This document shows positions 28,191 through 29,385 of a DNA stretch of 29,385 nt, piece after piece. Position 1 is the stretch's first letter. The number at the start of each line of letters is the position of its first letter. Both the position numbers and the translations under genes were made by a program. Under the pieces are notes generated by a model, which worked only from the letters and a program-made list of their open reading frames with translations, ran no database searches and was not told the origin of the DNA. Source of the DNA: Welwitschia mirabilis (Eukaryota; Gnetophyta; Gnetopsida; Welwitschiales); the NCBI GenBank assembly GCA_051453625.1, contig JBOZIK010000001.1, positions 194,376,825 through 194,406,209 of the forward strand, in the 5' to 3' direction.

Positions 28191-28737
28191 ATGGCACCCA
28201 AGAGAAAAAACACCGAGATATCTAAATCAAAGGGCAAACGACCAGTGCAAGAAGGTAGACTTAGCCAACAACAAGAAGCTGTGTGGGATGCATTTGTAAA
28301 ACCACATAAAGATGACTTGTGGAGATATGCAAAATTCGATCAACGCACAATCAATTCAAAAGGTCACATCGTACATTGTTCTTTTTGTGATTCTTGGATG
28401 CATGGTGGCATTAATAGATTCAAGTTTCATCTTGCACGAGCTACGCAAAGAGATGTAATGCCATGCCCTCAAGTTCCTGAAAAAAGTACGTTTACCCACC
28501 CAATTTAACTTGGAGGAATTTGAAAGGAAAAAGAAAGAAATTGGCACATTTACAAGGAAAATCATTTGCTACTCACGCTTCCACTGCCTATAACTCAAAT
28601 GAGGAGATCAGGGAAACAACTCAATCACAGAGGGAGAAGGAATAGACCAAGTATCGTTGGTCCTCATGAGTGGAAAGGCAGAGCTTCCACAACTACGTCT
28701 AGCATTGGATCATATTTTCAGCCTATGTCTCGAAGTG

Positions 28738-28816
28738 GTAAGTAAAGTAGTAAACAAGTATAGCTTTTGCATTTTTCTCATTTTGTATTCTTGTCGATAA
28801 CAATTTCTTTATATAG
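28738..28816 (+). other. Intron 1 of the hAT transposase gene
   Basis: GTAAGT donor and a T-rich tract ending TATATAG. Joining 28737 to 28817 gives S-R-S-G-P-K in one frame. 79 bp. Confidence 0.8.
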
Positions 28817-29045
28817 GACCTAAAGCCCAACAAACTATTTATAGCATGGGATGCTTTTCAAAAGATTTAGCTACTTGTGCGGATAAAAAGGTCGCAAACT
28901 TCTTTTATCGATGTTGCATACCTTTCAATGTGGCAAGATCTCCACATTTTACAGATACATGGAGGCCATTTCTACTGTGAAGGGTAAATACGAGGCTCCT
29001 TCCTATGAAAAACTTCGAGGGAAATTTTTGGATGACCAAATGGAG

Positions 29046-29162
29046 GTATTCATCCATTATGTTTTGTTTCCTTTCATTATTGTCTGATTAGTATTGTGTG
29101 AATCTCTGATTTAAAATTTTAAATAAGTAATTCAATTTATTTTTTTAAAATTTTTTCTATAG
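29046..29162 (+). other. Intron 2 of the hAT transposase gene
   Basis: GTATTC donor, long T-rich tract and TTTCTATAG acceptor. Joining 29045 to 29163 gives DDQMEEVKALIE in one frame. 117 bp. Confidence 0.8.
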
Positions 29163-29385
29163 GAAGTGAAGGCCCTTATTGAGCAGAAGAAGAAAACATG
29201 ATCCACGGTTGGATGCACAATAATGACAGATGGATGGAAAGATGCAAGGAGGTGTGAGTTTGTTAATTTTTTTGGTTAGTAGTGGGCATCACATTGTTTT
29301 CTTACAAGGTGTTGATGCCACACATAAACTGAGAAATGCTTCTTTTATGACCTATATCATTCAAGAGGTAATTGAGAAGGTTGGA

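Larger units (their letters stand above)
26191..29385 (+). mobile_element. hAT transposon, left end and transposase, runs off the window
   Basis: It begins CACTGTTGACAGACTCGC at 26191, a plausible hAT terminal inverted repeat (hAT ends usually start CA-x-TG), where the copia B LTR is cut. The bases before it, GTTTTAAC (26183-26190), would be the 8-bp target duplication; the partner lies outside the window. The first 120 bp are packed with CGAGT/ACTCG motifs. A plus-strand transposase gene starts at 28191. The 1.9 kb between contains no other recognisable gene. The right end is not in the window. Confidence 0.75.
28191..29385 (+). pseudogene. hAT transposase with BED zinc finger and DUF659-like region, broken, 3' end outside window
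   Basis: The ATG at 28191 opens a 98-codon good frame. It has a basic N-terminus (PKRKN, KSKGKRP: likely nuclear localisation), DAFVKPHKDDLWRYAKFD, then a BED zinc finger with Cys63-x2-Cys66, His80 and Cys92 (GGINRFKFHL between). An A run of six at 28480-28485 (five would keep frame) shifts the frame. At least two more shifts follow before exon 1 ends at 28737. Two introns are well supported by splice sites and rejoining frame: 28738-28816 and 29046-29162. Exon 2 holds IPFNVARSPHF (typical plant hAT wording) and, after another shift, YEAPSYEKLRGKFLDDQME. Exon 3 holds a TGA at 29199-29201 and then GCTIMTDGWKDARR, the MTDGW block that opens the DUF659-like region with the probable first catalytic Asp. 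The C-terminal hATC dimerisation domain would lie beyond the window. The gene is clearly dead but recent enough to read. Confidence 0.9.

Overview
The window looks like a repeat-dense piece of a flowering-plant nuclear genome. The evidence is several Ty1/copia retrotransposons with the plant-type primer binding site (TGGTATCAGAGC, complementary to initiator tRNA-Met), an L1-type LINE, a miniature LTR element (TRIM), a gypsy-type LTR start (TGTAACACCCC), a tRNA-derived short insertion, and a plant hAT transposase with a BED zinc finger and a DUF659-like region, all in AT-rich DNA. I cannot name the species. I see no intact host gene. Every coding stretch I recognise is a transposable-element remnant, and every one with enough sequence to judge is broken. 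Seven runs of N interrupt the window, at 339-737, 1090-1189, 2832-2931, 6087-6448, 14801-14838, 16940-17555 and 24008-24107. Three of them are exactly 100 N.

Layout. 1-6679 holds minus-strand pieces of one Tnt1/Tork-like copia family. The best copy (2932-6679) reads LTR, primer site, gag, protease, a tandemly duplicated protease/integrase junction, integrase, and the start of reverse transcriptase. Further partial copies of the same family lie at 1-338, 738-1089 and 1190-2831. 6684-7500 is a second copia family, cut exactly where the 5' LTR of the first begins. 8089-8604 is a tandem TRIM array (LTR-internal-LTR-internal-LTR). 9707-12223 is a plus-strand, internally deleted copia with two flanking LTRs and a third, inverted LTR inside.

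12224-16939 is the 3' half of another minus-strand copia (RNase H, a long post-pol region, polypurine tract, then LTR-like DNA). Inside its post-pol region sits a 138-bp insertion carrying a tRNA-Pro-like sequence between perfect 16-bp direct repeats. 17692-19972 and 24108-26190 are two related minus-strand copia 5' halves with an unusually long leader (about 1.3-1.4 kb) between primer site and gag. The first is inserted in a LINE (19973-20955). The LTR of the second is interrupted by a hAT transposon whose left end starts at 26191 and whose broken transposase gene runs off the window at 29385. The AT-rich stretch 20956-24007 holds no gene I can support, only short imperfect tandem duplications.

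The readable nesting gives a partial chronology: LINE before copia A; copia B before hAT; second copia family before the first; post-pol copia before the tRNA-like insertion. No functional pathway is encoded here. The interest lies in the structural history of the elements, above all the tRNA-Pro retro-insertion, the TRIM array, the hAT end with repeated CGAGT/ACTCG motifs, and the long copia leader.
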